From Methanoregula sp. UBA154 (GTDB lineage: Archaea; Halobacteriota; Methanomicrobia; Methanomicrobiales; Methanospirillaceae): a stretch of DNA of 36,549 nucleotides. The stretch spans positions 1-36,549 of the forward strand of contig DAPW01000020.1 of assembly GCA_002502245.1 (NCBI GenBank), written 5' to 3'. The position numbers were made by a program, and so were the translations under genes. This document shows positions 7,269-15,570 of the stretch, piece after piece (positions within the stretch are counted from its first letter, which is position 1; the number at the start of each line of letters is the position of its first letter). Below the pieces are notes generated by a model. It searched no databases. It saw nothing but the letters and a program-made list of their open reading frames with translations, and was not told the DNA's origin.

Positions 7269-7973
7269 TCAGCACGTCTCCTGCCGGAAGCGCTCAACGT
7301 ACACGAGCTCGCACGATCCCTCCCCCTGGTCGGCCCGTGTCGTGCTGGTCCGCCATGTCCAGGTCCGCCCGTCACTCCCCGTGCCGGAGACCGTGACCAG
7401 GGAGCCTTCAATCTCCACCATATCCCCGACCCGGGCATCCCGTGCCGCAGCATGCACCGCATCGTTGGCAAAGATCAGGTGGCTGTTGCTGACGTGGGAG
7501 GCTATGTACTGCGGGGAGAGCGGCGGCGTTCCCCCCGGAAAGACGTACTGGTAGCTGAAATGCCGGGAGTATTTCCGGAAGGTGAACTGCGAAAAGATCT
7601 CCGGGCGGAGGATCTCGCCGGTTGCGATGGTCAGGTCCATGGGCGCCAGCCGGTCGAGCGGGGAGAGGAAGTACTCGTCCTTCCCCACGATCCTCCCGGC
7701 GATCCGGTAGCGGTAGAGCGGCCTGATGGTGAACGTGACGCCCCCCTCCTGCCGTATCACTGCTTCCGGCGCAATCACCGCGTCCTGGTAAAACCCCCCG
7801 TAGTCCATGGCAGTACAGGCCGGTGAGGACTCCGGCCGGGGCTGCCCGGTCACCAGGGACATGAAGTCTCCCGGCGAGGCGATCCCGGCGAGGACCGGCA
7901 GCGCAAGGAAGGCGAGGAGACAGGCGCCGATTATGAGCGACCATTGCTGCAGGGTCGAGAGCCGCATCATCAT
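7269..7973 (-). CDS. Membrane-anchored exported protein of unknown function
   Basis: A 234-residue protein taking the ATG cluster at 7973 (MMMRLSTLQQW) as start; the frame opens 11 codons further upstream. Residues about 9-32 form one hydrophobic helix (SLIIGACLLAFLALPVLAGI), a signal anchor, and the rest faces outside. The exported part is rich in beta strands, with RYRIAGRIVGKDEYF, SHVSNSHLIFANDAV and a C-terminal MVEIEGSLVTVSG...TWTWRTS segment resembling an OB-like barrel. I do not recognise a named family or catalytic motif. It stands alone between the MNT gene and repeat C. Confidence 0.7.
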   Translation of the reverse strand: MMMRLSTLQQWSLIIGACLLAFLALPVLAGIASPGDFMSLVTGQPRPESSPACTAMDYGGFYQDAVIAPEAVIRQEGGVTFTIRPLYRYRIAGRIVGKDEYFLSPLDRLAPMDLTIATGEILRPEIFSQFTFRKYSRHFSYQYVFPGGTPPLSPQYIASHVSNSHLIFANDAVHAAARDARVGDMVEIEGSLVTVSGTGSDGRTWTWRTSTTRADQGEGSCELVYVERFRQETC

Positions 7974-8091
7974 ACTGTCAGTCGCGGGGGGATAAGAAAT
8001 GTACATCTCCGGCCCGGCCTGTCACGGGAACGCAGAATCCTGGAACATATCCTAAGGAGCCGCATGACCGTGTCTGTGAACCGACCCGGAC

Positions 8092-8392
8092 GCTCTCGCC
8101 GTTGCGACGAACTCCGCCGCCTCCGGCGGGGCGCCCCCGCGGCGGATCAGTCCGGTTCATTCATCAGGATGGACGGTGTCAGCCAGCTCCTGCGGCCGAC
8201 AAAAAAACCTCCCTGCCCCGCCGTGCCCCGCGAGGGGCCCTGAGGCGGGGAGCCATCGTACATCTTCGTGTGTCGGGAACATTCTCATATCAAATATCCA
8301 GATCCCGGCAAAATCACAGAATCCCGTTACGATGAACTCCGCTTCTCCCGAAGGGACGTCCCTGCGGCGGATCAGGGCGGTTTCATCCTTAA
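8092..8392 (+). repeat. GC-rich two-hairpin dispersed repeat, copy C
   Basis: The lead-in CTCGCCGTTGCGACGAAC is shared with copy D. Module 1 (about 8108-8144) and module 2 (about 8214-8253, CCCCGCC/GGCGGGG around GCCCC/GGGGC) follow in the same order and orientation as the other copies. A further partial module 1 (GATGAACTCCGCTTCTCCCG to GCGGCGGATCAGG, about 8330-8375) replaces the tail found in copies A and B, so this copy has unit order 1-2-1. Confidence 0.85.
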
Positions 8393-8455
8393 TGATACTC
8401 CGGATTCATATCAGCGGAAATTCTTTTTACTCCCGGAAAGATACGTACCCATACC

Positions 8456-8761
8456 ATGCTGAAGCTGGCGCCCCAGAAAGTAACCCTCGATCGTGTCAGA
8501 ATCAAAGGCCGCATACGCAAGCTTGCCCGCGGGCTCGATATCACGATCGAACCGGAAGATGACCGGCTGGTCCTTTCCAACGAGGAGTTCGGGCTCCTGA
8601 TCTCGGCACTGAGCCTGGAAGAGGGAATTGCCGGGATCTCTGAAGAACTGGATACCCTCTTTGATGTGTATGTCAATGAAAAGCCGGAAAACCTGACGAA
8701 TGATGCGTTGAAACTCCGGAAGAACCTCCAGTCTCTTGTACCTGCAGGTGCAAAGGCTTGA
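8456..8761 (+). CDS. Hypothetical protein, possible antitoxin-like partner of the HicA-like gene
   Basis: A 101-residue protein starting MLKLAPQKVTLDRVRIKG. It shows a basic N-terminus (RIKGRIRKLARG) followed by an acidic alpha/beta part (IEPEDDRLVLSNEEFGLLI, GISEELDTLFDVYV) and a lysine-rich end. No known domain is recognised. Its TGA overlaps the TTG start of the next gene (TTGA), so the pair is translationally coupled. Position ahead of a HicA-like protein suggests, but does not show, an antitoxin or accessory role. Confidence 0.6.
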   Translation: MLKLAPQKVTLDRVRIKGRIRKLARGLDITIEPEDDRLVLSNEEFGLLISALSLEEGIAGISEELDTLFDVYVNEKPENLTNDALKLRKNLQSLVPAGAKA

Positions 8762-9045
8762 AAACCTGCAAAGCCCGGGATATTGAAGCGGCGCTCAATA
8801 AAAAGGGATTCACTCAAAAGCAAACACACCATACGATCTTTTATCTCTGTGTGAACGGCAGGATTACCGGTATCCACACGTTCCTCAGTCACGGGCAAAA
8901 AGACTACTCCGCTGATCTTCTCGCAAAGATGAAAAACCAGCTTCATCTGTCTGGTAAGGAATTCACCGATTTCATACAATGTCCGCTCACCGCGGAACGG
9001 TACCTCCAGCTGCTTGTTGAGCGTGGAGTTATCGAAGATAATTAA
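8758..9045 (+). CDS. HicA-like small protein (putative dsRBD-fold toxin)
   Basis: A 95-residue protein with TTG start overlapping the preceding stop. The pattern ARDIEAALNKKGF, HHTIFYLCVNG, THTFLSHG-like strand, then DLLAKMKNQLHLSGKEFTDFI resembles HicA/YcfA mRNA interferases: helix, beta hairpin with a histidine, and a helix with L-x3-M/L-K. The canonical single-domain HicA is about 60-80 residues; here a C-terminal extension (LTAERYLQLLVERGVIEDN) is added. No HicB follows. A HicA-related toxin in a non-standard pair is the best reading, with moderate certainty. Confidence 0.55.
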   Translation: MKTCKARDIEAALNKKGFTQKQTHHTIFYLCVNGRITGIHTFLSHGQKDYSADLLAKMKNQLHLSGKEFTDFIQCPLTAERYLQLLVERGVIEDN

Positions 9046-9110
9046 TATGCTCTTTCCTGCCGGGGAGAGCCGGAGGATCACAGCAAATGGAGTCCGTGGA
9101 TTGTTCCGGA

Positions 9111-9392
9111 CTTTCTCGCCGTTGCGATGACCGCCGCCGCCCCCGCCGAGACGCCCCCGCGGCGGATCACTCCGGTTTATCTCCTTTATTCCAGGAGCAT
9201 CGGCAAACCGGAACCGTCCACAGAAAAACTCCCTGCCCCGCCGTGCCCCGCGAGGGGCCCTGAGGCGGGGAGCCATCGTACAGCTGCCCTTGTCGGGACC
9301 AACCTCAATCCCGGTTCTCATGACCCGAAAAAACCGCAGAACCCCACCGGCCACGCCATACCTTGGCGGGTCCCTGAGGCGGGGTCGTAGCA
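9111..9392 (+). repeat. GC-rich two-hairpin dispersed repeat, copy D
   Basis: Lead-in TTTCTCGCCGTTGCGATGACC, module 1 (about 9127-9163), TCCGGTTTATCTCC spacer, module 2 (about 9234-9273) identical in its stems to copies A and C, then a tail with CGTACAGCTGCCC and AGAACCCCACC that matches copy B. It ends with a degraded module 2 (CTTGGCGGG to GGCGGGG, about 9362-9385). Confidence 0.85.
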
Positions 9393-10212
9393 CTGTACTG
9401 ATCCGGACCCGGTTTTGTTCTCAGGATCTTGTGCGCAGTCCCCGGCAATAACCGGGAACTGATCCGCCGCTTCATGCGGTGGCGGGAAGAGAGGCGGAAG
9501 AAGGGCATGGCGCCGGGTGATCCGGGCATCCGGAGGATTACCGGCCAGCAGGCAGGACGGACTCGTCATCACCCGGCCGGGGGATCCAGCCGGATCCCGG
9601 AAGAGATACGAAATCTCATCTTTAAAATGACCTCTTTTTGGCATTCAGAGGCTGAAAAGAGCGTTTTTGATCTCGCATTTTCCGGAACAGGTACCAGTTC
9701 CGGCGAAAACGGTACCTGTTGTTTTTGGGGAAGGATGTTTCTGGTCCTGAATGAAATTCAGGAGTTAAAATGACCTCCGCTCTGAGCGCATTTGGATGCG
9801 TTTGGAGGTTCTTTGATTCCGGAATCATTGAGAGGAGTCAAGGGATCGGAAGGAAGTGCGGTTTCCGGGGGGTCCGGAACGGGATCTTCCGGATATCAGG
9901 AGTCGACGTCCTGAACTCCGGATTGAATCACGGGATACTCCGGTTCCGGACAAGGGAACGGATACTGGCGGTGTCGGCGGCAACGGGGCAAAAAACCATG
10001 TGGGGGAGGAGGATCTTCCATGGGTTCGGGCGGCCCGGCATGGTTCTGATCAATGACCCCGCTCACCGGATTTGCCCCGGGCTGACTATCTCTTCCCGGC
10101 ACCGGGTTTCCTGCCCTGGCAACGACCGGCACGGCATTCCGTTTCTGCAACCCGGTCCTGCACAGACGCATGATCCGGAACGATGCCCGGGTTCTGAGCC
10201 GGAGATTCTCTC
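9393..10212 (+). other. Non-coding stretch with several inverted repeats
   Basis: About 820 bp without a credible gene; open frames here lack domain character and overlap on both strands. It contains a perfect 10-bp inverted repeat AACAGGTACC (9683-9692) / GGTACCTGTT (9711-9720), a 7-bp hairpin CCTGAAT/ATTCAGG (9746-9762), a perfect 14-bp palindrome TGATTCCGGAATCA (9814-9827) and a 13-bp direct repeat TTAAAATGACCTC (9622-9634 and 9765-9777). No family was recognised. Confidence 0.6.
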
Positions 10213-10887
10213 TTATGCCGGTCTGCTTCGGCTCACGCCCGCGAAATCCTCCGCAACGATCCGGCACAACCGGTTGCTCTCCGCAAGGTATCGTGGCGTG
10301 TCCCGGGCGATCTTCTCCCGGTCGTATTTTTTCAGGCCCCGGCTCCAGTCCCGGATGATCTTGCCGGTCATCTCCAGGTGGAACTGCAGCCCGAGGCAGG
10401 AGCCGATTGCGAATCCCTGGTTCTTCACCCGCCCGCCCGTGCAGAGGAGCCTCCCGCCGTACGGGATCGCAAACGTCTCCCCGTGGAGCTGGAAGACCGG
10501 GAAGTGTGCCGGGAAGCGGGCAAACACGCCCGGGCTCCCCGGGACCGTCTCCAGCAGGTGCCAGCCGGTCTCGGGGACGGAGCGGTACACCGGCGCCCCG
10601 AACGCGGACGCAATGAGCTGGGCGCCGAGGCAGATGCCGAGCACCCGCTGCCGGTTCTTCGCCGATCTCCTGATAAGTTCCTTCTCCTCTTTCAGGTATG
10701 GGTATTCCCGTTCATCGTTCACGCTCATCGGGCCGCCCATGAAGACGAGGTGGGTCGCGTCCGTGCGGGGCACCGCGCCGGTCTCGCAGAGCCGGACATA
10801 TTCGAAGGGGATATTGTGTTCAGCGAAGACCTGCTCAAGGTACCCGGCAGGCTCGGTGGGTTCGTGCTGGAAGACCGCGACCTTCAT
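10213..10887 (-). CDS. Class I glutamine amidotransferase (GMP synthase-like domain)
   Basis: A 224-residue stand-alone amidotransferase domain. The catalytic triad is present: Cys86 in GICLGAQL, His170 and Glu172 in LQFHLEMT. The oxyanion segment is FMGGPMSV (residues 49-56). Such proteins release ammonia from glutamine or, as with gamma-glutamyl peptide hydrolases, cleave glutamyl bonds. The length and HGETF motif match the GMP synthase-like amidotransferase group of unknown partner. No synthetase gene is adjacent, so the acceptor is unknown. Clean ATG start, no operon partner. Confidence 0.9.
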   Translation of the reverse strand: MKVAVFQHEPTEPAGYLEQVFAEHNIPFEYVRLCETGAVPRTDATHLVFMGGPMSVNDEREYPYLKEEKELIRRSAKNRQRVLGICLGAQLIASAFGAPVYRSVPETGWHLLETVPGSPGVFARFPAHFPVFQLHGETFAIPYGGRLLCTGGRVKNQGFAIGSCLGLQFHLEMTGKIIRDWSRGLKKYDREKIARDTPRYLAESNRLCRIVAEDFAGVSRSRPA

Positions 10888-11056
10888 GCTGTACAGATCC
10901 CGGCGTGCATGCCAGATAAAGGATGCCGGAACCCGAGCAGGCTCATAAAAAATACGGACAGTATTGATCCGTGTTCTGACCGGTTTTTTTTAGCGGGATC
11001 TTCCCTGCCACGGCCCGTTTATCCCTTCTCTTTTTCGGTTCGATCACCGGACCGCA

Positions 11057-11645
11057 CCCCGGGTCCGGCATTGGCCGGGCCGGCCCTTGCTCTGCCATAA
11101 CTCCACGCGAATACGTGCATGCGGACATTCAGGTGGCGGGGGGGTAGTCCCCCCTTCCCCTCAGGGAACGGGGGGTGGGGATACCCCTCCTCACGCATAG
11201 GCCGGGTGGAGAGGTGGGTACCCCTCCGGGCAGAGGAGGAGGGACCACCCCCCGGGCCCGGCACCGGCCGGGCCGGCCCCCGCTCCGCCGGAACTCCACG
11301 CGAATACGTGCATGCGTACATGCAGGTGGCGGGGCGTAGTCCCCCCTCCTCTTACGGGACCCGGGGGTTGGGGGCCCCCTCCTCACGCATAGGCCGGGTG
11401 GAGAGGTGGGTACCCCTCCGGGCGGATGAGGGGGGACTATCTCCCCCGGCTCCGCGATTCCGGGAGATGGTATCCCGTCGGAGTTCCCGGGGAAACCGTG
11501 CTTTCGCAGATGAAGGAGGGGGGGTGGTCCCCCCTCCGGCAGCTGGCGGGGGGGCGGGGGGCCACTTCACACAAAGGCAGTGGGGGGAGGGGGTGGGTAC
11601 CCCTCCGGGCGGAAGAGGGGAGGCTACCCCCCGGGTCCGGCAGAT
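11057..11645 (+). repeat. 192-bp GC-rich tandem repeat, three units
   Basis: Three head-to-tail units. Units 1 and 2 share CACGCGAATACGTGCATGC (starting about 11104 and 11296), TCACGCATAGGCCGGGTGGA (from 11191 and 11383) and GTGGGTACCCCTCCGGGC (from 11214 and 11406), all exactly 192 bp apart. Unit 3 is diverged, its GTGGGTACCCCTCCGGGC lying at 11593. Each unit contains G-run/C-run hairpins and runs of six to nine Gs. Because 192 is a multiple of three, every frame yields a repeating 64-residue pattern, but none resembles a protein. Composition drops abruptly to AT-rich at about 11660. Confidence 0.85.
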
Positions 11646-11764
11646 TCGCACGTTGCTTCTTCTCATTTTTTTTAGCTAAAAATTTGTTAGAAAGATACTA
11701 TCAGATAATACAGCGGTAGCTGTAAACAATGTGAAAATTATCTTTAAGATATTCACATCATGTT

Positions 11765-11929
11765 TTATTCAACTCGTTTCGACCAGTTACATTTTAAACA
11801 TTTCCATATGAGAAAAGATTTTGGTTTACGCCCTGAAAGCATTTCATCAATCGTTGGTTTGTTCGACCCCAACGTTTCTACAACAGAATGACTGTTACAA
11901 CGTGGACACTCAATATTAACTGCTTTCAT
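11765..11929 (-). CDS. 54-residue zinc-ribbon protein
   Basis: A short minus-strand gene, ATG at 11929 and TAA at 11765-11767, encoding 54 residues with two zinc knuckles: CPRC at residues 8-11 and CLKC near 45-48, about 33 residues apart, flanked by aromatic and basic residues (IWKCLKCNWSKRVE). This is the layout of a treble-clef/zinc-ribbon DNA- or RNA-binding mini-protein. It lies in AT-rich DNA, unlike the GC-rich repeats next to it, so it may have been acquired. No Shine-Dalgarno is evident; leaderless translation is possible. Confidence 0.65.
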   Translation of the reverse strand: MKAVNIECPRCNSHSVVETLGSNKPTIDEMLSGRKPKSFLIWKCLKCNWSKRVE

Positions 11930-12353
11930 ATTTTGCTATTAATTTTCGTTTGATATAAAATATATGATTTAGTAAAAAAAGACATCCTCACAGCTGATTG
12001 TTGAATATTTAAAAAAACACTGCCGGCTTTGGCCATCTACACGAATTGAACACGCGCTGCTTATCTCACGGGCATCCTGTTATCAGATCCCTGAGCGCGC
12101 TTATCCTTTCGCAGGAATTTTTTCCGCAGCTATATGAAATGCCGGATTATTCCAAAGGAGTTCTCACAGGATTTTATTCCGCTCTGTCTCCAAGGAACGC
12201 CCGTATTGCCGGGAAAAATACCGTCGGCAGAATATACAGCCGGTTTATCCAGTGCGCATACCGGTTTTTCCGGTGAATTTTTCCGGTTCCCTTACATTTT
12301 CAGCGAACAATTGGAGATAGTGCAAAGGAAATCCACAGAATTAAAAACAAATG
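11930..12353. other. Intergenic stretch before the second pilin
   Basis: About 420 bp in which I see no gene. Short open frames at 12046-12358 lack any domain character. The stretch is AT-rich at its left edge and more balanced later. Confidence 0.5.
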
Positions 12354-12361
12354 TTTAAATA
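12354..12361 (+). promoter_or_regulatory. TATA box of the 12432 pilin gene
   Basis: TTTAAATA, 78 bp before the ATG, within an A-rich stretch (TTAAAAACAAATG) that could serve as BRE. The spacing predicts a leader of about 45-50 nt. The other two pilin promoters in the window have nearly the same distance (75 bp at 26703 and at 28082). Confidence 0.65.
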
Positions 12362-12394
12362 CAATGACATAAAACACACTTACTATACAGTGTC

Positions 12395-12424
12395 ATGCCC
12401 GCAACAGGGCATCATACAGGTGTG
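12395..12424 (+). promoter_or_regulatory. Pilin leader hairpin and ribosome binding site
   Basis: ATGCCC (12395-12400) pairs with GGGCAT (12407-12412) around a six-base loop. It is followed by CAGGTGTG, where AGGTG serves as Shine-Dalgarno. The leader of the pilin at 26778 has the same order: TGCCC/GGGCA hairpin then CAGGTGT. A leader hairpin just ahead of the ribosome site could modulate translation. Confidence 0.55.
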
Positions 12425-12431
12425 TTAGCAA

Positions 12432-12821
12432 ATGAAGTTCAACAAGAATGATGAGGCAGTATCACCCGTCATCGGTGTGATCCTGATGGTCGCAATCACT
12501 GTGATCCTCGCGGCAGTTATCGCCGCGTTCGTGTTCGGCATGGCAGGCGGAATCAGCAACACCAAGTCTGTTGCAGCAACGGCACAGCAGGTGGGTGGAG
12601 ATGAAGTTCAGGTTACCTATCAGGGTGGCCAGGACAACGTGGATGTCTTAAGTATTATCGCTACTGTTGAAGGTACAACCTCCACTAATCCGCAAGTTAT
12701 GGGCAATACTGTAGGTAGCGCATTAGTATTCAATGGCGACTTCTCAGGACGTGACCACGTCGTTGTAACTGCGGTGTTCACCGACAGCTCACGGCAGGTT
12801 ATCCTGGATACCTACGTCTAA
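12432..12821 (+). CDS. Archaeal type IV pilin (Pilin_N family)
   Basis: A 129-residue pilin precursor. Leader MKFNKNDEAVSP, then hydrophobic helix VIGVILMVAITVILAAVIAAFVFGMAG (residues 13-39), the consensus form of the archaeal Pilin_N domain with the Pro after Ser typical of adhesion pilins. The exported part (40-129) is beta-rich and ends VILDTYV. It begins the polysaccharide locus but has its own promoter and leader. It is closest in the window to the pilin at 26778, sharing nearly the whole helix. Probably a major surface filament subunit. Confidence 0.93.
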   Translation: MKFNKNDEAVSPVIGVILMVAITVILAAVIAAFVFGMAGGISNTKSVAATAQQVGGDEVQVTYQGGQDNVDVLSIIATVEGTTSTNPQVMGNTVGSALVFNGDFSGRDHVVVTAVFTDSSRQVILDTYV

Positions 12822-12882
12822 TCCTTTTTTTTATTACTTCAGGGAATCTTCATTACGGTCTTATCTCTCATAAGAAATGAGA
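12822..12882 (+). terminator. T-tract and hairpin after the pilin
   Basis: A run of eight T residues follows the stop almost directly, and a perfect hairpin TCTCAT/ATGAGA with loop AAGAA lies at 12866-12882, between this gene and the convergent gene ending at 12896. Consistent with termination from one or both sides. Confidence 0.5.
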
Positions 12883-12895
12883 TTTGAGGTTCTTT

Positions 12896-13378
12896 TCAGG
12901 AATCAGTCCTGGAATCCTGAAGACGTTTTGAAAATATAAGATAAAATCCCAGCATAAAAATCACGACATATCCCGCAGGTATGGATAACCCTGCAGGGTT
13001 CGAGAATGTCGGTCCGTAGCGGGCGATGCACGAACCGGTAAAAAAGATGCCGGCTGTTACGAGTAGAATCCCGGTTGAACGTACCGCCATCTGCGGGAAT
13101 CGTATGGTCCTGAAAAAGAGGACCGTTGCACTTATAAGGAAAAATCCCCCGATCCCCCAGAGAATGACCGATAAGGCCTCAACACCAGTATACACTCCAT
13201 CTATGACATAATTCACTTCATTGGTGTATGGGATGAACGAATTTCCGTACACCGTCACCTGGTACCGGTAAAATGCACCCTGGATACCCACTCCATAATT
13301 GTTCCCCATTACAAAACAGTGCAGGGGAAGAAAAAAGCAGATTATTAATAGAATGGTAAAAATGAGAGGTTTTGACAT
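12896..13378 (-). CDS. Four-helix membrane protein of unknown function
   Basis: A 160-residue integral membrane protein. Hydrophobic segments at about residues 5-25 (IFTILLIICFFLPLHCFVMG), 65-90 (LSVILWGIGGFFLISATVLF), 98-118 and 133-150, with an exported loop of about 40 residues (YRYQVTVYGNSFIPYTNEVNY) between the first two. No motif is recognised. It is convergent with the pilin and divergent from the large membrane protein at 13484, with about 105 bp between for two promoters. Possibly a polysaccharide-locus accessory, from position only. Confidence 0.7.
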   Translation of the reverse strand: MSKPLIFTILLIICFFLPLHCFVMGNNYGVGIQGAFYRYQVTVYGNSFIPYTNEVNYVIDGVYTGVEALSVILWGIGGFFLISATVLFFRTIRFPQMAVRSTGILLVTAGIFFTGSCIARYGPTFSNPAGLSIPAGYVVIFMLGFYLIFSKRLQDSRTDS

Positions 13379-13483
13379 TTCAAATACTTATGCACCAGAT
13401 ACCAATAAATGATTTTGGAATTATGCGCTGATACATTTCGTATCCTTTATCTCGTGGTGTGTCGTGAATTATAGAGTATAATC

Positions 13484-15250
13484 ATGGAAAAGCAAGAATC
13501 TGCATACTATCTTTTTTTTAAACAATACCGGATATACATCCTGATTTTTCTCGGCACGCTTCTTCTTGCTTTGACCGTGATGAACCCGCAGATACTAATC
13601 ACCGATGAATGGATCACCGCGAACCAGCTGGCTCAGCTCGGCCATGGGCACCAGGTCATCGTCAATGAAGGAAAATACGGTGTTTTTGAAAATGGGACAA
13701 TAAATAATTATTTTAAGGCGAAAAATAACCTGCTCGGCTACTCGATCTTTTTACCCGCAATTTCCCTGCCAGCGTTAAAGATAATCGAAACGCTCGGAAT
13801 CTCTTTCTCCTATATCCTTGTGGCTATTTCTGCGATTCTTTTGATAGTAATGGCCCTTATTGTCGATCTCTTTTTCCCTGAATGGTCTGTTTTCAGGAAT
13901 TACCACTCTACTGCCGGGGTAATAATCGCTGCTTTTTTGTTTTTCTTCCTGAGACTAATTTTTCTCATCCCGGTTCTGGTATCTGAATCCAGAGCGAAAC
14001 CAGAAGTTTATGCCATAGTCGTGACGTATGTCCTGCTCTATGCACTGATAGCCGTCCTTATTTATGCAATTGTTGCGATGATATCCGATGATCCATGGTT
14101 CAGGATCCTTGGGACAATAATCTGCCTTTCCGGTTCGTCATATCTGATCTGGATGTCGTGTGCAAAAGATCACTTGCTCACTGCATTTCTGTTTATCGCA
14201 ATACTTTACACAACAGTAAAATTCCATCACACAAAGGATTCATGGTATTTTCCCTGTACATGCATTCTTACCGGTCTTCTTGCGTGGACACGCCCGGAAC
14301 TGGCACTACCTCTGCTGGTTGCAGTTATCATATATTATTGGCGATCTACCTTATCTCAAACATGGAAAACAGGCAACACAAAAAAATTCATCTTTTTTGT
14401 CATCTCTCCAATGTTTACTCTTATTGGTGCCCTCCCATTTTTCATCAATAATTACTATGTGACCGGAAATCCTCTTCTCCCCACGTGGTTCATTTGGCCA
14501 TCTCTAACAAAATCTGCAACAGCGATCGCACCAGCTGCAGGTATGACCGATTCAGTAATACAAAAAATTATGGGTGTCATGCTTCCTGCGGGACCAATAC
14601 ATCTTGATACTTTTTTTGGGAGCCTTTATGGTATCGTCTTGAATCCCCAGAACGGGAGTGTGGGACTTCTTGTAGTAGTACCGTTCTTTTTAACTGCATT
14701 TCTGCTGACGGTATATGGTATTTTTCTGAAAAAGACCTGGATGGCAGATCTTGATCGAGAAGTTCTTATCATAATGGTACTATTTGCTGGTGCTGCATTT
14801 CTTGCGTATTTTACCCAAATTGCCAGTATGAATACGAGTCTCGGTATTGTTCCGGATATCCGGTATCTTTCGACAATGTATGTACCTCTAAACATCATCG
14901 GGTTGTTATTGCTAAAAAAATCAGGTTTTTTTGAAAAAGGGGTAAAAGAAATCGTGAAAATCAGTGTTGTGTTTTCCGGGGTTTGTATCCCGATAATCCT
15001 GATCTGTCTCAAATTATTCTACCCCATTGGGGTGGGATATACCTATGATCTCTTCACGCTTTACAACAACATTATGTCGATTTTGACGTATGTATTCATT
15101 TTGATTTTTTTTATTCTCTATTTTATTACAGAAAACAATAATCGATTCAAATCGATCCGATGTATCTTTTTGGCAATTATAATCACCATGCCTTTTCTTT
15201 GGCAGATTGGGATAACGTATATAATGGGTCTTCGCCTTATTGTCTCTTGA
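13484..15250 (+). CDS. Polytopic membrane protein, probable GT-C glycosyltransferase
   Basis: A 588-residue protein with roughly 12 transmembrane helices. A first helix (about 15-35) is followed by an exported loop bearing an acidic pair, LITDEWITANQLAQLG (near residue 42-57). An Asp/Glu pair in the first outer loop is the hallmark of GT-C enzymes that transfer sugars from polyprenyl-phosphate carriers. A conserved-looking tract WTRPELALPLLVAV lies near 268. The C-terminus has several further helices and no soluble domain. It opens the plus-strand half of the polysaccharide locus. A role in transferring a lipid-linked sugar is inferred; a flippase-like role cannot be ruled out. Confidence 0.65.
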   Translation: MEKQESAYYLFFKQYRIYILIFLGTLLLALTVMNPQILITDEWITANQLAQLGHGHQVIVNEGKYGVFENGTINNYFKAKNNLLGYSIFLPAISLPALKIIETLGISFSYILVAISAILLIVMALIVDLFFPEWSVFRNYHSTAGVIIAAFLFFFLRLIFLIPVLVSESRAKPEVYAIVVTYVLLYALIAVLIYAIVAMISDDPWFRILGTIICLSGSSYLIWMSCAKDHLLTAFLFIAILYTTVKFHHTKDSWYFPCTCILTGLLAWTRPELALPLLVAVIIYYWRSTLSQTWKTGNTKKFIFFVISPMFTLIGALPFFINNYYVTGNPLLPTWFIWPSLTKSATAIAPAAGMTDSVIQKIMGVMLPAGPIHLDTFFGSLYGIVLNPQNGSVGLLVVVPFFLTAFLLTVYGIFLKKTWMADLDREVLIIMVLFAGAAFLAYFTQIASMNTSLGIVPDIRYLSTMYVPLNIIGLLLLKKSGFFEKGVKEIVKISVVFSGVCIPIILICLKLFYPIGVGYTYDLFTLYNNIMSILTYVFILIFFILYFITENNNRFKSIRCIFLAIIITMPFLWQIGITYIMGLRLIVS

Positions 15251-15570
15251 TTTTTTTTTATTTTCTTCTGATTCTGATATTGTTTGATAAAAATGTGTGT
15301 TGACTGTGACATTCTAAATAATGCATGGACAGCCGGTCGGATCTGTTGATAAATCGCAACTGGACTCAGTATCGGGAGGGATTAGTTTAAAGTGCAATAA
15401 TTGGATCGAACTGAAACAATGAGTTGTAGAATGAATATCTAAATGTGGAAAATTCGACTTATGATCATATGCAGATAGTCCTTCCGGAAAATTTCCTTCT
15501 TTACATTACATGAAGTAAATTGCAGCTTGAACTCGGGTACGTTTATTAATCTTTAAACAAGAGAACTCTT
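15251..15570. other. AT-rich intergenic region with likely promoter for the GT2 gene
   Basis: No gene is seen. TTTATTAATCTTTAAAC at about 15542-15558 could be a TATA region, and AAGAG/CTCTT forms a small inverted repeat next to the GTG start at 15571. The short distance suggests a nearly leaderless transcript. Confidence 0.4.

Noticed and set aside
9770..10948. 392-codon plus-strand frame across the amidotransferase
   Set aside because: Overlaps the amidotransferase gene antisense; no domain, Arg/Ser/Pro-rich.
11119..11679. Repeating 64-residue pattern encoded by the 192-bp tandem repeat
   Set aside because: Appears in several frames and on both strands simply because 192 is divisible by three; Gly/Pro/Arg-rich with no credible start.
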